A DNA stretch of 64,000 bases from Bacteroidales bacterium (GTDB lineage Bacteria > Bacteroidota > Bacteroidia > Bacteroidales > UBA932), in contig JAFPVJ010000024.1 of NCBI GenBank assembly GCA_017400135.1, positions 1 through 64,000 on the forward strand, written 5' to 3'. Below the pieces are notes generated by a model that did not search any database, was not told where the DNA came from, and worked only from the letters and a program-made list of their open reading frames with translations. The translations under genes and the position numbers were made by a program. The number at the start of each line of letters is the position of its first letter. Positions within the stretch are counted from its first letter, which is position 1. This document shows positions 24,603 through 34,449 of the stretch, piece by piece.

Positions 24603-25532
24603 ATGTCAGAGTACCACAATCCCGTTCTTCTCGAAAAGAGCGTTCGCGCACTGATTACAGACCCCTCGGGGGTCTACGTCGACGCTACCTTCGGTGGCGG
24701 CGGACACTCGCGCCATATCCTGGAGTCCCTCGGCCCCGACGGTCGCCTGCTCGCCTTCGACCGTGACGCGGACGCCAGCGCCAACATTCCCGAAGACAAG
24801 CGTTTTACGCTGATTCACAATAATTTCAGATTCGTCCACAATTATGTGCTCCTGGACGCCTGGCAACAGGCGACACGCGATTTCCGGGGGCACTCTGTGG
24901 ACGGCATCCTGGCCGATCTGGGCGTTTCCTCCCATCAGTTCGACACCGCGGAGCGGGGGTTCTCCTTCCGCTTCGACGCGCCGCTCGACATGCGGATGAA
25001 CGTGGAATCGCCCCTGACGGCCGCCTCGGTGGTCAACGAATACCCGCAGGAGGACCTGCGGCGCATCTTCGCCCTGTACGGCGAACTCGCTGAAGCCGAC
25101 CGGCTCGCCCGCCTCGTCGCGGCGGCCCGGGAAAAAGAAGCCATCGAGACGACGACCGCCCTCAACGCGGCCCTCGCCCCGGCCCTGCCCCCCTTCGCGG
25201 AGCACAAATACCTCGCGAAGGTCTACCAGGCCCTCCGCATCGAAGTCAACGCCGAGATGCGCTCCCTGGAGAAATTCCTCGACGGCGCCGCCGCCAGCCT
25301 CAAAAAGGGCGGACGGCTCGTCGTCATCACCTACCACTCGCTCGAAGACCGCATGGTCAAGAACTTCATCAAGACGGGCAACGTGGCCGGTGAGAACGAG
25401 AAAGACCTGTACGGCAACAACCTGGCGCCCTTCGTGGCGGTGAACCGCAAGCCCATTCTCCCGGAAGAGGAGGAGATCGCGGCCAACACCCGGGCCCGGA
25501 GCGCCAAGCTCAGAATCGCGGAAAAGGTATGA
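24603..25532 (+). CDS. rsmH: 16S rRNA m4C1402 methyltransferase
   Basis: The 309-residue SAM-dependent enzyme N4-methylates C1402 of 16S rRNA. Diagnostic stretches are YHNPVLLEKSV, VDATFGGGGHSRHIL (SAM loop), DGILADLGVSSHQFD, the GFSFRFDAPLDMRMN block, and VITYHSLEDRMVKNFIK. Length and domain order are normal (methyltransferase with an inserted helical domain). It overlaps ftsL by 4 bp, so the two are translationally coupled. Confidence 0.95.
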   Translation: MSEYHNPVLLEKSVRALITDPSGVYVDATFGGGGHSRHILESLGPDGRLLAFDRDADASANIPEDKRFTLIHNNFRFVHNYVLLDAWQQATRDFRGHSVDGILADLGVSSHQFDTAERGFSFRFDAPLDMRMNVESPLTAASVVNEYPQEDLRRIFALYGELAEADRLARLVAAAREKEAIETTTALNAALAPALPPFAEHKYLAKVYQALRIEVNAEMRSLEKFLDGAAASLKKGGRLVVITYHSLEDRMVKNFIKTGNVAGENEKDLYGNNLAPFVAVNRKPILPEEEEIAANTRARSAKLRIAEKV

Positions 25533-25894
25533 AAGGCCAGGAGAAAGAACGCAAATGGAGAGTGTCCGACATCGGGCGCGCGATCGTCAACAGCCTGGTC
25601 GCCATCGCGAAGGGACAGTTCATCCTGCGCCTCAAGGTGGACAAATACTTCCTCCAGGTCGTGTGGACCTTCTTCCTTTTCGCGATGTTCATCCTCTTCG
25701 GACTGGGCGTAGACGTCACGCTCTCGAAGGTTGAAAACAACAAGCAGCGCCTGCAGGAGCTGGAAATCCTGCATACGCAGAAACGATACGAACTGATATC
25801 CCTCAGCCGCAGGAGCACGGTGGGCCGTCTCCTGAAGGAAAACGGATCCCAGGTGACCGAGCCCCAGAAGCCCGCCGCCACCCTGCAAGAGTAA
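25529..25894 (+). CDS. ftsL: FtsL-like cell-division protein
   Basis: The 121-residue product has a single transmembrane segment at about residues 46-63 (TFFLFAMFILFGLGVDV) after a ~45-residue cytoplasmic part. It is followed by a periplasmic coiled coil with a leucine-type pattern (VENNKQRLQELEILHTQKRYELISL). FtsL joins FtsQ and FtsB to activate FtsWI in septal wall synthesis. Sequence conservation is low in this family, and the assignment rests on topology and on its place between rsmH and ftsI. Confidence 0.8.
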   Translation: MKGQEKERKWRVSDIGRAIVNSLVAIAKGQFILRLKVDKYFLQVVWTFFLFAMFILFGLGVDVTLSKVENNKQRLQELEILHTQKRYELISLSRRSTVGRLLKENGSQVTEPQKPAATLQE

Positions 25895-25901
25895 ACGGAC
25901 C

Positions 25902-27860
25902 ATGGCACAGGAGAGTGAAAACAAACCCAGGAAGAAGGTAGATCCCGTCGGACGCGGCCTCTACTGGCTCTACGTGCTGTTCCTGATCGGCTCCATCCTG
26001 CTGGTCGGGCGCCTGATCCATATCCAGCTCTTCTGGCAGCCGAATCCGAAAGTGACCCAGGCCCTGACCCCCACCTCCGTCAAGAAAACCATCACTCCCG
26101 CCCGAGGCGCCATCCTTTCCGACGACGGCCGCCTGCTCGCCATGTCGCTGCCCATATACGACATCAACATGGACTGCTCCGTGATGAAGGACAGCTATGC
26201 CAAGGTCCGGGCCACTGACAAGGCGAAGGGCGATTCCCTCGAGAACGCCTGGATGAAAAAGGCCCGGGGCCTCGCCGACGGACTCGCCGCCATCCTTAAG
26301 GAGAAATCCGCCGACGAGTATTACAACCTCATCAAGCGGGGACGCGAGCAGAACCGCCGGTATGTCCGGATCGCCCAGGGCGTGGAACGCCGCGAATACA
26401 ACAAGTTGCTCACCCTCCCCCTCTTCAACGAGGACCAGTTCCACGGCGGCCTGATCGTCAGCGAGGAAAGCATACGGAAATATCCCTACGGCAAGCTCGC
26501 CCGCCGAACCATCGGCTTCGTGCGCAACAACAAGAGCGACGTCGGCAACACGCATGTCGGCATCGAGGGCAAGTTCGACTATGTCCTGCACGGCAAGGAC
26601 GGCGTGGAGTACCTGCGCCTGATCGACAACAAGGAGCGGGTCCACGACTCGGACAGCAGCTATGCGCGCGCCGAGGACGGCATGGACGTGCGGACCACGA
26701 TCAACATCGACTACCAGGACATCGCCGACAAGGCACTCCGGGAGCAGATGGGCGACAAGGCCGACGTGGAAGGCGGCTGCCTGATCCTGATGGAAGCCGC
26801 GACCGGTGCCATCAAGGCGATGGTCAACCTGACCCGCGACTCCCTGACCAACCAGCTCGAGGAAATCCAGAATTTCGCCATCGGACGGCGTTACGAGCCC
26901 GGTTCCGTCTTCAAGACGGTCACGCTCCTGTCCGTCCTCTCCGACGGCCACGTCAAGTCCCTGGACGAAACGATGCCGACCAATCACGGCGTCATTCCCA
27001 AATCCGGCCTGAAGCCCGACCACCATATCCCGGAATACGAGGGCCGGTACCACACCGACCGGATTTCCATCCTGGACGGTTTCAAGATGTCGTCCAACTA
27101 CGTGTTCGCCAAGCTGGCGATCGATTACTACGGCCGCAAGCCCCAGCGCTACATCGACAACGTCTATCTCTACAAGCTGGGAGAGGCGTTCGACCTCGAC
27201 ATCGACGGCCTGCGCGCGCCGGTCATCCCTTCGACCAAGAGCCCGGGATGGGCGATGAGCGTGCTGGGCAACATGGGATTCGGCTATGCCACGATGGAGA
27301 CCCCGCTCCACATCCTCAACTTCTACAACGCCATCGCCAACAAGGGCAAGATGATGAAGCCCTACCTGGTCGAGAGCATCGAGAAATACGGGACCGTCGT
27401 AGAGAAACGGGGACCGTCCATCCTCAATGGTTCAATCTGCACCAAGGCCGTGGCCGACACGATCACCCGCGCCCTGGCCGCCGTGACGGAAGAAGGAACG
27501 GCCCGCAAGCTGAAGAATGCAAAATGCACCATCGCCGGCAAGACCGGCACCTCCTTCGGCATCCTGAGTCCCGGCACCGATACGCCCTACAAGGACAAAT
27601 ATGGAAGGCAGGTCTACCAGGCCTCCTTCGTCGGCTTCTTCCCCGCGGAAGCCCCGAAATACAGCATCATGTGCATGATCTTCACCCATCCCACGCACAC
27701 CAGCTTCCAGGGCGCCGGCATCCCGGCCCTGGCCATCAAGACCGTGGTGGATGAAATGTACGTGCTGGATCCCGAATGGGGTGAGGTCCTTCACAAGACC
27801 GGCACCATCCCCGTGATGCGGGACACGACTGCGACAACGGATAAAAAGAAACGGAAATGA
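25902..27860 (+). CDS. ftsI: Septal peptidoglycan transpeptidase (PBP3-like)
   Basis: The 652-residue class B penicillin-binding protein has one N-terminal membrane anchor (LYVLFLIGSILLVGRLIHIQ). The dimerisation domain starts ARGAILSDDGRLLAMS. The transpeptidase domain shows GSVFKT (active Ser at about residue 334), SSN in FKMSSNYVF, and KTGT in AGKTGTSFG at about residue 547. It cross-links septal peptidoglycan with FtsW. The C-terminus ends soon after the catalytic domain (VLHKTGTIPVMRDTTATTDKKKRK), with no PASTA domain that I can see. It overlaps murE by 4 bp. Confidence 0.93.
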   Translation: MAQESENKPRKKVDPVGRGLYWLYVLFLIGSILLVGRLIHIQLFWQPNPKVTQALTPTSVKKTITPARGAILSDDGRLLAMSLPIYDINMDCSVMKDSYAKVRATDKAKGDSLENAWMKKARGLADGLAAILKEKSADEYYNLIKRGREQNRRYVRIAQGVERREYNKLLTLPLFNEDQFHGGLIVSEESIRKYPYGKLARRTIGFVRNNKSDVGNTHVGIEGKFDYVLHGKDGVEYLRLIDNKERVHDSDSSYARAEDGMDVRTTINIDYQDIADKALREQMGDKADVEGGCLILMEAATGAIKAMVNLTRDSLTNQLEEIQNFAIGRRYEPGSVFKTVTLLSVLSDGHVKSLDETMPTNHGVIPKSGLKPDHHIPEYEGRYHTDRISILDGFKMSSNYVFAKLAIDYYGRKPQRYIDNVYLYKLGEAFDLDIDGLRAPVIPSTKSPGWAMSVLGNMGFGYATMETPLHILNFYNAIANKGKMMKPYLVESIEKYGTVVEKRGPSILNGSICTKAVADTITRALAAVTEEGTARKLKNAKCTIAGKTGTSFGILSPGTDTPYKDKYGRQVYQASFVGFFPAEAPKYSIMCMIFTHPTHTSFQGAGIPALAIKTVVDEMYVLDPEWGEVLHKTGTIPVMRDTTATTDKKKRK

Positions 27861-29263
27861 TACTCAGAGACATAGTACAGGACACCGGCGCCGTCATCCT
27901 GCACGGCACGCCCGAAACCGAGATCACGGCGATCACCAGCGACTCCCGCAAGGCCGCTCCCGGTTCGCTTTTCATCGCCGTCAAGGGGGTGGACCGCGAC
28001 GGACACGACTACATCGATTCCGCTCTGGAGAAAGGTGCCTCGGCCGTGGTTTCCGCCACCCGGCTGGGTCTCGCGCTCTGCGCCGACAATTTCTACGGCC
28101 ATCCGTCCCGTTCCCTGGAGCTCGTCGGCATCACCGGCACCAACGGCAAGACGACGACCGTCACCCTGCTGTATCATCTCTTCCGCAAGCTCGGGTACGA
28201 GTGCGGCCTGCTCAGCACCATCGCCAACTATGTGGGCGACCGTCGCATGGAGACGACCAACACCACTTCCGACCCGATCACGATCAACTCCCTGCTCGCC
28301 GAGATGGTGGACGCGGGCTGCGCCTTCTGCTTCATGGAGGTCAGTTCGATCGGAATGGAACAGGAGCGGGTCGCGGGCCTGAAGTTCAAGGCCGGCATCT
28401 TCTCCAACCTGACCCACGACCACCTCGACTACCACAAGACTTTCGCGGAGTACCTCCGCTGCAAGAAACTGTTCTTCGACAGCCTTCCCGCGGACGCGTA
28501 CGCCATTATCAATATAGATGACAAGAACGGTCCCGTCATGGTGCAGAACTGCGCCGCGCAACTCATCACCTATTCCTGCAAGCGCATCGCAGACCGGACC
28601 TGCCGCATCCTGGAAGAGAGTTTCGAGGGCATGCTGCTCAAGCTGGACGGAGCCGAGACCTGGACCAAACTGATCGGCGAGCACAACGCCTACAACATCC
28701 TGGCTATCTACTCGACCGCCCTGGCCCTGGGCGCCGACCGGATGGAGACGCTGGTCGCCCTGAGTACCCTGGAGTCCGCTCCCGGCCGCCTGGAGAACCA
28801 CCACGGTCCCCGCGGCATTTCCGTCATCATCGACTACGCCCATACGCCCGACGCGATGGAGAACGTGCTGAAGACCCTGCGGGACATCGCGCCCGAGCAG
28901 CAGCTCGTCTGCCTCTTCGGCTGCGGCGGCGACCGGGACAAGACCAAGCGCCCCGAGATGGCCGCGGTCGCGGAGAAGATGGCGGACCGCATCATCGTGA
29001 CCTCCGACAATTCCCGCACGGAAAAGACCGAGGACATCCTTGCGGACATCCGCGCCGGCTTCAGCCCCAAGGGACTGGCGAAGGCCCTGTTCATCGCCGA
29101 CCGGCGTGAGGCGATCCGCACCGCCATCGTGACTTCCCAGGACAATGCCGCCATCCTGCTGGCGGGCAAGGGACACGAGACCTACCAGATCATCGGAAAG
29201 GAATACCACCACTTCGACGAGCGCGAGGTGGTCGACGAAATATTCAAAGACCTGACGAACTAA
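27857..29263 (+). CDS. murE: UDP-MurNAc-tripeptide synthetase
   Basis: The 468-residue Mur ligase adds the third amino acid, normally a diaminopimelate, to UDP-MurNAc-L-Ala-D-Glu. It has the P-loop GITGTNGKTTT (about residues 91-101), MEVSSIGMEQERV, NLTHDHLDYHKTF and a C-terminal domain with CGGDRDKTKRPEM. The specificity loop, DNPR in DAP-adding enzymes, reads DNSR here (residues 384-387). The Arg is kept but the Pro is replaced by Ser. DAP remains the likely substrate, though the exact isomer is open. It overlaps ftsI by 4 bp; mraY follows 9 bp on. Confidence 0.93.
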   Translation: MILRDIVQDTGAVILHGTPETEITAITSDSRKAAPGSLFIAVKGVDRDGHDYIDSALEKGASAVVSATRLGLALCADNFYGHPSRSLELVGITGTNGKTTTVTLLYHLFRKLGYECGLLSTIANYVGDRRMETTNTTSDPITINSLLAEMVDAGCAFCFMEVSSIGMEQERVAGLKFKAGIFSNLTHDHLDYHKTFAEYLRCKKLFFDSLPADAYAIINIDDKNGPVMVQNCAAQLITYSCKRIADRTCRILEESFEGMLLKLDGAETWTKLIGEHNAYNILAIYSTALALGADRMETLVALSTLESAPGRLENHHGPRGISVIIDYAHTPDAMENVLKTLRDIAPEQQLVCLFGCGGDRDKTKRPEMAAVAEKMADRIIVTSDNSRTEKTEDILADIRAGFSPKGLAKALFIADRREAIRTAIVTSQDNAAILLAGKGHETYQIIGKEYHHFDEREVVDEIFKDLTN

Positions 29264-29272
29264 AACCGAACC

Positions 29273-30568
29273 ATGCTTTACCACCTTTTCCAGCTTCTGC
29301 AAGATTATGATATTCCCGGACAGCGCCTGATGGGCTACCTGTCCTTCCGGGCGATGCTCGCCACCATATTCAGCATGCTGATCGCCTTCTTTGCCGGGAA
29401 ACGCATCATCCGCTGGCTGCAGCGCAAGCAGATCGGCGAGACCATCCGCGACCTGGGCCTCGAAGGACAGTTGCAGAAAAAGGGAACGCCGACGATGGGC
29501 GGAGTCATCATCCTGCTGGCCCTCGTCGTCTCAGTCCTGCTGGTCTGCGACCTGACCAACATCTATGTGCTGCTGCTTCTGCTGACCACCCTGTGGTGCG
29601 GCGCGATCGGCTTTACCGACGACTACATCAAGGTCTTTAAGCACAACAAGGAAGGACTCAGCGAGCGAGCCAAGCTCCTCGCCCAGATCGCCCTCGGCTT
29701 CGCCATCGGCCTGACGGTCTGCTTCAACCCCAACATCGTCGTCCGCGAGAACATCCAGGAGGCCCAGGACATCGTCACTGCGGACCGGAGCGAGCTCAAC
29801 GTGGACTCCGAGCGCCTCGTCACCACGACGACCTGGCACAAGGAGGACGTGGTCAAGAGCACCAAGACCACCATCCCCTTCGTCAAGGACCACGAATTCG
29901 ATTACAAGGTCCTCTCTCCCTTCAAAGGAAAATGGGGCTGGTACTGCAAATGGGCCATCTACGTGCTGATGATCGTACTTGTCATCACCGCCTGCTCCAA
30001 CGGCACCAACCTCACCGACGGGATGGACGGACTGGCGGCCGGCACCTCTGCCATCGTGGGCGTCGTGATCGGTATCCTGGCCTGGCTGGGCGGCAACGTC
30101 ATCGACGCCGGCTACCTCAACATCATGTACATGCCGGGGACCGGTGAAATCGCGATCTTCATGTCCGCCTTCGTCGGCGCGCTCATCGGCTTCCTCTGGT
30201 ACAATTCCTACCCGGCCCAGGTATTCATGGGCGACACGGGCAGCCTGACAATCGGCGGCATCATCGGCGTGAGCGCCATCCTGATCCGCAAGGAGCTTCT
30301 GCTGCCCCTGCTGTGCGGCATCTTCCTCGTCGAGAGCCTTTCGGTGCTGGTCCAGCGGAGTTATTTCAAGTATACGAAGAAAAAATACGGTGCGGGCCGG
30401 CGGGTCTGGAAAATGACTCCCCTTCACCACCACTACCAGAAAGAGGGCATCCCGGCGCTGGTCACCAAACCCGAGAAAGCGCTCCCGGAAGCGAAGATCG
30501 TCACGCGCTTCTGGATCATCGGCCTCATCCTGGCGGTGGCGACACTGGCTATTTTGAAGATAAGATAA
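29273..30568 (+). CDS. mraY: Phospho-MurNAc-pentapeptide translocase
   Basis: The 431-residue multi-spanning enzyme links UDP-MurNAc-pentapeptide to undecaprenyl phosphate, giving lipid I. Conserved marks are TPTMGGVIIL, FTDDYIKVFKHNKEGLSERAKLL, ACSNGTNLTDGMDGLAAGTS and MGDTGSLTIGG, and MTPLHHHYQKEG near the end. It is about 60-70 residues longer than the E. coli enzyme. The extra length is a periplasmic-side loop (ENIQEAQDIVTADRSE... to about residue 220), as is usual in Bacteroidetes. Between murE and murD. Confidence 0.94.
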   Translation: MLYHLFQLLQDYDIPGQRLMGYLSFRAMLATIFSMLIAFFAGKRIIRWLQRKQIGETIRDLGLEGQLQKKGTPTMGGVIILLALVVSVLLVCDLTNIYVLLLLLTTLWCGAIGFTDDYIKVFKHNKEGLSERAKLLAQIALGFAIGLTVCFNPNIVVRENIQEAQDIVTADRSELNVDSERLVTTTTWHKEDVVKSTKTTIPFVKDHEFDYKVLSPFKGKWGWYCKWAIYVLMIVLVITACSNGTNLTDGMDGLAAGTSAIVGVVIGILAWLGGNVIDAGYLNIMYMPGTGEIAIFMSAFVGALIGFLWYNSYPAQVFMGDTGSLTIGGIIGVSAILIRKELLLPLLCGIFLVESLSVLVQRSYFKYTKKKYGAGRRVWKMTPLHHHYQKEGIPALVTKPEKALPEAKIVTRFWIIGLILAVATLAILKIR

Positions 30569-30577
30569 ACGATATAT

Positions 30578-31918
30578 ATGTCAAGATTGGTTGTTTTGGG
30601 CGGAGCGGAAAGCGGCGTGGGAGCCGCGGTGCTCGCCAAAGTGAAGGGATTCGACGTGTTTCTTTCCGATTTCGGACAGATCAAGGAGGAGTATGCAGCC
30701 CAGCTGCGCAAATGGGACATCCCCTTCGAGCAGGGGCACCATACCGAAGAGCTGGTGCTCAATGCCGACGAAGTGGTCAAGAGTCCCGGCATCCCCTCGA
30801 CCGCCCCAATCGTGCGTAAGCTCACCGAGCAGGGCACGCACATCATTTCCGAGATCGAATTCGCAGGACGATATGACAATGCCAAGAAGATCTGCATCAC
30901 CGGCAGCAACGGCAAGACGACGACCACCTCGCTGATCTATTACCTCTTGCAGCAGGCGGGCCTCAACGTGGGCCTCGGCGGCAACATCGGCAAGAGCTAC
31001 GCATACCAGGTGGCGACCGAAAACCATGATTATTATGTCCTGGAAATCAGCAGCTTCCAGCTGGACAACGTCTATGATTTCCGGCCGGATATCGCCATCA
31101 TCACCAACATCACGCCCGACCACCTGGACCGCTACGACTACAAGATGGAGAACTACATCAACGCCAAGTTCCGCATCACCCGGAACCTGCGTCCCGAGGA
31201 TTGCTTCATCTTCGACTCCGACGACGAGATCACGATCGGCCATCTGGACAAGATCATCCTCAAGGCCAAGATGCTCCCCTTCACCCAGAAGAAGGAAGTG
31301 GAGCAGGGTGCCTTCGTCCGCGACGAGAAGATCGTCGTCCGGTACGAGGAGAGCGAAAGCGAGATCTACATCAAGGAACTGGCCCTGGGCGGCAAGCACA
31401 ACATTTACAATTCGATGGCGGCGGCCCTCGCGGCCAAGGCGGTGGATATCGAGGATGAGGTCATCCGCGAGAGCCTGTCTTCGTTCAAGGCCATCGAGCA
31501 CCGTCTGGAGCCCGTCCTGAGCATCAAGGACGTGCTGTACATCAACGACTCCAAGGCGACCAACGTGGATTCCGCCTGGTATGCGCTGGAGTGCCAGACC
31601 AAGCCGGTGGTGTGGATCGCCGGCGGCACCGACAAGGGCAACGACTACAGCGTGCTCGAGGAACTGGTCCGGACCAAGGTCAGGGCCATCGTGTGCCTGG
31701 GCGTGGACAACCGCAAGCTGCACGCATCCTTCGAAGGGATCGTCGGCGCCGACAAGATGGTGGACGCCCTCTCCGCCGAGGAGGCGGTCCAGGCCGCAAG
31801 CCGTTTCGCCAAGGCGGGCGACGTCGTGCTCCTGAGCCCCTGCTGCGCCAGCTTTGACCTGTTCAAGAATTTCGAGGACCGGGGAGAAAAATTCAAGGAG
31901 GCCGTAAGGAACCTGTAA
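30578..31918 (+). CDS. murD: UDP-MurNAc-L-Ala D-Glu ligase
   Basis: The 446-residue Mur ligase adds D-glutamate to UDP-MurNAc-L-Ala. The N-terminal Rossmann domain starts RLVVLGGAESGVGAAVLAK. The ATP loop is CITGSNGKTTTTSLIYYLL; further blocks are EISSFQLDNVYDFRP, NITPDHLDRYDYKM, EHRLEPVLSIKDVLYINDSKATN and WIAGGTDKGNDY. It acts in the cytoplasm between MurC and MurE. Its stop is separated from ftsW by one base. Confidence 0.95.
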   Translation: MSRLVVLGGAESGVGAAVLAKVKGFDVFLSDFGQIKEEYAAQLRKWDIPFEQGHHTEELVLNADEVVKSPGIPSTAPIVRKLTEQGTHIISEIEFAGRYDNAKKICITGSNGKTTTTSLIYYLLQQAGLNVGLGGNIGKSYAYQVATENHDYYVLEISSFQLDNVYDFRPDIAIITNITPDHLDRYDYKMENYINAKFRITRNLRPEDCFIFDSDDEITIGHLDKIILKAKMLPFTQKKEVEQGAFVRDEKIVVRYEESESEIYIKELALGGKHNIYNSMAAALAAKAVDIEDEVIRESLSSFKAIEHRLEPVLSIKDVLYINDSKATNVDSAWYALECQTKPVVWIAGGTDKGNDYSVLEELVRTKVRAIVCLGVDNRKLHASFEGIVGADKMVDALSAEEAVQAASRFAKAGDVVLLSPCCASFDLFKNFEDRGEKFKEAVRNL

Positions 31919-31919
31919 G

Positions 31920-33305
31920 ATGGACTGGAAGAAAGTAGAAGAGCGTGTCAACTTCATGGACCGCCTTGCCGGAGACAAGGTGGTCTGGATCATCGTGCTC
32001 TCCCTCTGCCTGATCTCGATGGTCGCCATATTCTCTTCCACTTCCCAGCTCGCGACGGAGACCACCACCCGCATCGACATCGTCCGCACCCAGTTCTTCA
32101 CGATCCTGGGCGGCCTGGCCGTGATCTTCTGTCTCTACAAGATCAACAACATCAAGGTATTCAAGTGGCTGTCCCAGTGGGGCTTCCTGCTCTCGCTGGT
32201 CATGCTGCTAGTCCTGGATCTCAAACTCCACATCGGTCCGATCGAGTCCGCTTCCATCAACGGCGCGCGCCGTATCCTGAAGGTAGGCGGATTCCAGATT
32301 CACGTCTTCGAGATCATCAAGGTGGCGATGGTGATGTATCTGGCTTGGGCGGTCGAGACATACCGGAAAGGTGAATTCAAATTGCTGGAGAAACTCTCGG
32401 AAATTGACCGGCTTCATTTCCTGGGCACCGACCTGGCCCAAAAGATCATCTACATCTACGCCCCCATTCTGATCGTCTGCGTCGCTTCTCTGCCTGGCGG
32501 CAACTCCAACGCACTCTTCATCGCGGCGCTGATGTTCCTGACCATCATGCTGGCTGGAATGCCTTTCAAGGATATCCTGGTCATCGGGGCGCTGGGCGTC
32601 CTGCTCCTTGCCGGCTGTATCGGCATCTATTTCGCCTCCGGCGGGCAGAAGTTCGAGCGTATCGGCACCATGGTCAGCGGCTCGCGTTTCGGCAACGGCA
32701 ACGAGGAGATCTTCATCCAGTCACAACGGGGCACCCAGGAGTACCAGAAAGCCCTGGACAAGATACGCCAGCCCATCGGCGCCAAACTCGCCATCAAGCG
32801 CGGCGGTTTCTTCGGCAAGGGTCCGGGCGGCAGCGCCCAGAAATACGTGGTCCCCGTCATCTACGAGGACTACATCTTCAGTTTCATCATCGAGGAATAC
32901 GGCCTCATCGGCGGCATCCTGGTCATCATCCTGTACATCAGCCTGCTCGCCAGGGCCTCGATCATCGTGCGCAACTGCGATGACAAGTTCGCCAAATACA
33001 CCATCGCAGGCCTTTCGGTGATGATTTCCGCCCAGGCGATGATGCACATCCTCGTCAACTGCGACGTGGGCCTGCTGACGGGACAGACGCTTCCGCTGAT
33101 CAGCTACGGCACCTCGGCCTTCCTCTGCATCAGCATCGCCTTCGGCGTGATCCTGAGCATCAGCCGGATGGCGACCCGGAAGGTCGAGCGCGAAGCCGCC
33201 AAGGCCGATCCGATCGTCAGTTTCAAGGAAGACGACGTCAAGGACCGGCTCGACCTGCTCAACGAATACGAATCGGTGGACGACATCGAAGAAATAGAAC
33301 TATAG
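31920..33305 (+). CDS. ftsW: Septal lipid II polymerase FtsW
   Basis: The 461-residue SEDS-family membrane protein polymerises glycan strands at the septum together with FtsI. About ten hydrophobic segments are visible. Family blocks include SINGARRILKVGGFQIHVFEIIKVAMVMYLA (the catalytic Asp of SEDS proteins lies further on), GRRGGFFGKGPGGS-type loop KRGGFFGKGPGGSAQK, and LTGQTLPLISYGTSAFLCISIAFG near the C-terminus. A charged cytoplasmic tail ends the protein. murG starts 4 bp later. FtsW rather than RodA is chosen from the dcw context. Confidence 0.92.
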   Translation: MDWKKVEERVNFMDRLAGDKVVWIIVLSLCLISMVAIFSSTSQLATETTTRIDIVRTQFFTILGGLAVIFCLYKINNIKVFKWLSQWGFLLSLVMLLVLDLKLHIGPIESASINGARRILKVGGFQIHVFEIIKVAMVMYLAWAVETYRKGEFKLLEKLSEIDRLHFLGTDLAQKIIYIYAPILIVCVASLPGGNSNALFIAALMFLTIMLAGMPFKDILVIGALGVLLLAGCIGIYFASGGQKFERIGTMVSGSRFGNGNEEIFIQSQRGTQEYQKALDKIRQPIGAKLAIKRGGFFGKGPGGSAQKYVVPVIYEDYIFSFIIEEYGLIGGILVIILYISLLARASIIVRNCDDKFAKYTIAGLSVMISAQAMMHILVNCDVGLLTGQTLPLISYGTSAFLCISIAFGVILSISRMATRKVEREAAKADPIVSFKEDDVKDRLDLLNEYESVDDIEEIEL

Positions 33306-33309
33306 CGAC

Positions 33310-34449
33310 ATGGATTATAAAGCGATCAGAGTCATCATCAGCGGCGGAGGCACGGGAGGGCACATCTTCCCGGCGGTCTCCATCGCGTCCAAGCTGCGGG
33401 AACTCAATCCCGACAGCGAGATTCTTTTTGTCGGGGCGGAAGGCAAAATGGAGATGGAAAAGGTCCCGGCGACCGGATTCAAGATCGTCGGACTGCCCAT
33501 CGTCGGACTGCAGCGCCAGTTTACCTGGGCCAACGTCAAGAACGACTTGCAGGTCCCGTTCAAGCTGGCCGCGAGCCTCGTCAAGGCGCGCCGCATCCTG
33601 AAGGAATTCAAGCCGGACATCGCCATCGGCGTGGGCGGCTATGCCAGCGCTCCCCTGCTGCGGGCAGCGACCCGTCTGGGCATCCCGACCCTCATCCAGG
33701 AGCAGAACGGATTCGCCGGCCTGACCAACAAGATCCTCGGCAAGAAAGTCGGCCGGATCTGCGTCGCCTACGAGGGAATGGATCGGTTCTTCCCCGCGGA
33801 CAAGGTCGTCCTCACAGGCAACCCGATCCGACCGGACATCCAGCCCGCCACGCCCGAAACGAAGGCGGAAGGCATCCATTTCTACGGCCTGGATCCGGAT
33901 AAGAAGCACATCCTCGTCATCGGCGGAAGCCTTGGCAGCGGCACCCTCAACCAGGCCATGAAGCAATGGATATCCGACGGCTGTCCCGGCGGAGAGGGCG
34001 TGGAAGTGCTCTGGCAGTGCGGACGCTATTACAAGAAAGGCGTGGACGCCTTCATGGCGGAACATACGGACGCGGCGAATGTGCATTGGAGCGATTTCAT
34101 TGGCCGGATGGATCTTGCGTACGCGATGGCGGACGTGATCATTTCCCGGTCCGGGGCCAGCAGCGTGTCGGAAATCTGTGCGGCCCGCAAGGCGGCCGTG
34201 TTCGTGCCTTCGCCCAACGTGGCGGAGGACCACCAGACGCACAACGCCATGGCCCTGGTACGCAAGGGAGCCGCCCTGATCGTCAAAGATGCCGAGGCGA
34301 AGGAAAAACTGCTCCCGACCGCCCTGGAGCTGCTCGCCGACCCGGAGCGCATCGCTTCCGTCGAAGCGGCGGCCGGCGCCCTGGCCAAGACAGCCGCGGC
34401 GCAGGAGATTGCGGACGAAGTCTATAAACTGTTGGAAAAGAATGTATAA
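33310..34449 (+). CDS. murG: Lipid II synthase (GlcNAc transferase)
   Basis: The 379-residue GT28 enzyme adds GlcNAc to lipid I at the inner face of the membrane. Signatures are ISGGGTGGHIFPAVSIA at the N-terminus, GVGGYASAPLLRAA, LIQEQNGFAGLTNKIL, VIGGSLGSGTLNQAM, and the donor-binding ISRSGASSVSEICAARKAAVFVPSPNVAEDHQTHNA. The last 8 bp overlap the start of murC, so the two are likely coupled. Confidence 0.95.
   Translation: MDYKAIRVIISGGGTGGHIFPAVSIASKLRELNPDSEILFVGAEGKMEMEKVPATGFKIVGLPIVGLQRQFTWANVKNDLQVPFKLAASLVKARRILKEFKPDIAIGVGGYASAPLLRAATRLGIPTLIQEQNGFAGLTNKILGKKVGRICVAYEGMDRFFPADKVVLTGNPIRPDIQPATPETKAEGIHFYGLDPDKKHILVIGGSLGSGTLNQAMKQWISDGCPGGEGVEVLWQCGRYYKKGVDAFMAEHTDAANVHWSDFIGRMDLAYAMADVIISRSGASSVSEICAARKAAVFVPSPNVAEDHQTHNAMALVRKGAALIVKDAEAKEKLLPTALELLADPERIASVEAAAGALAKTAAAQEIADEVYKLLEKNV

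Noticed and set aside
27791..32101. Long minus-strand frames (about 500 codons each) opposite murE, murD and other dcw genes
   Set aside because: They are antisense shadows of well-identified Mur and Fts genes, with no family likeness of their own.
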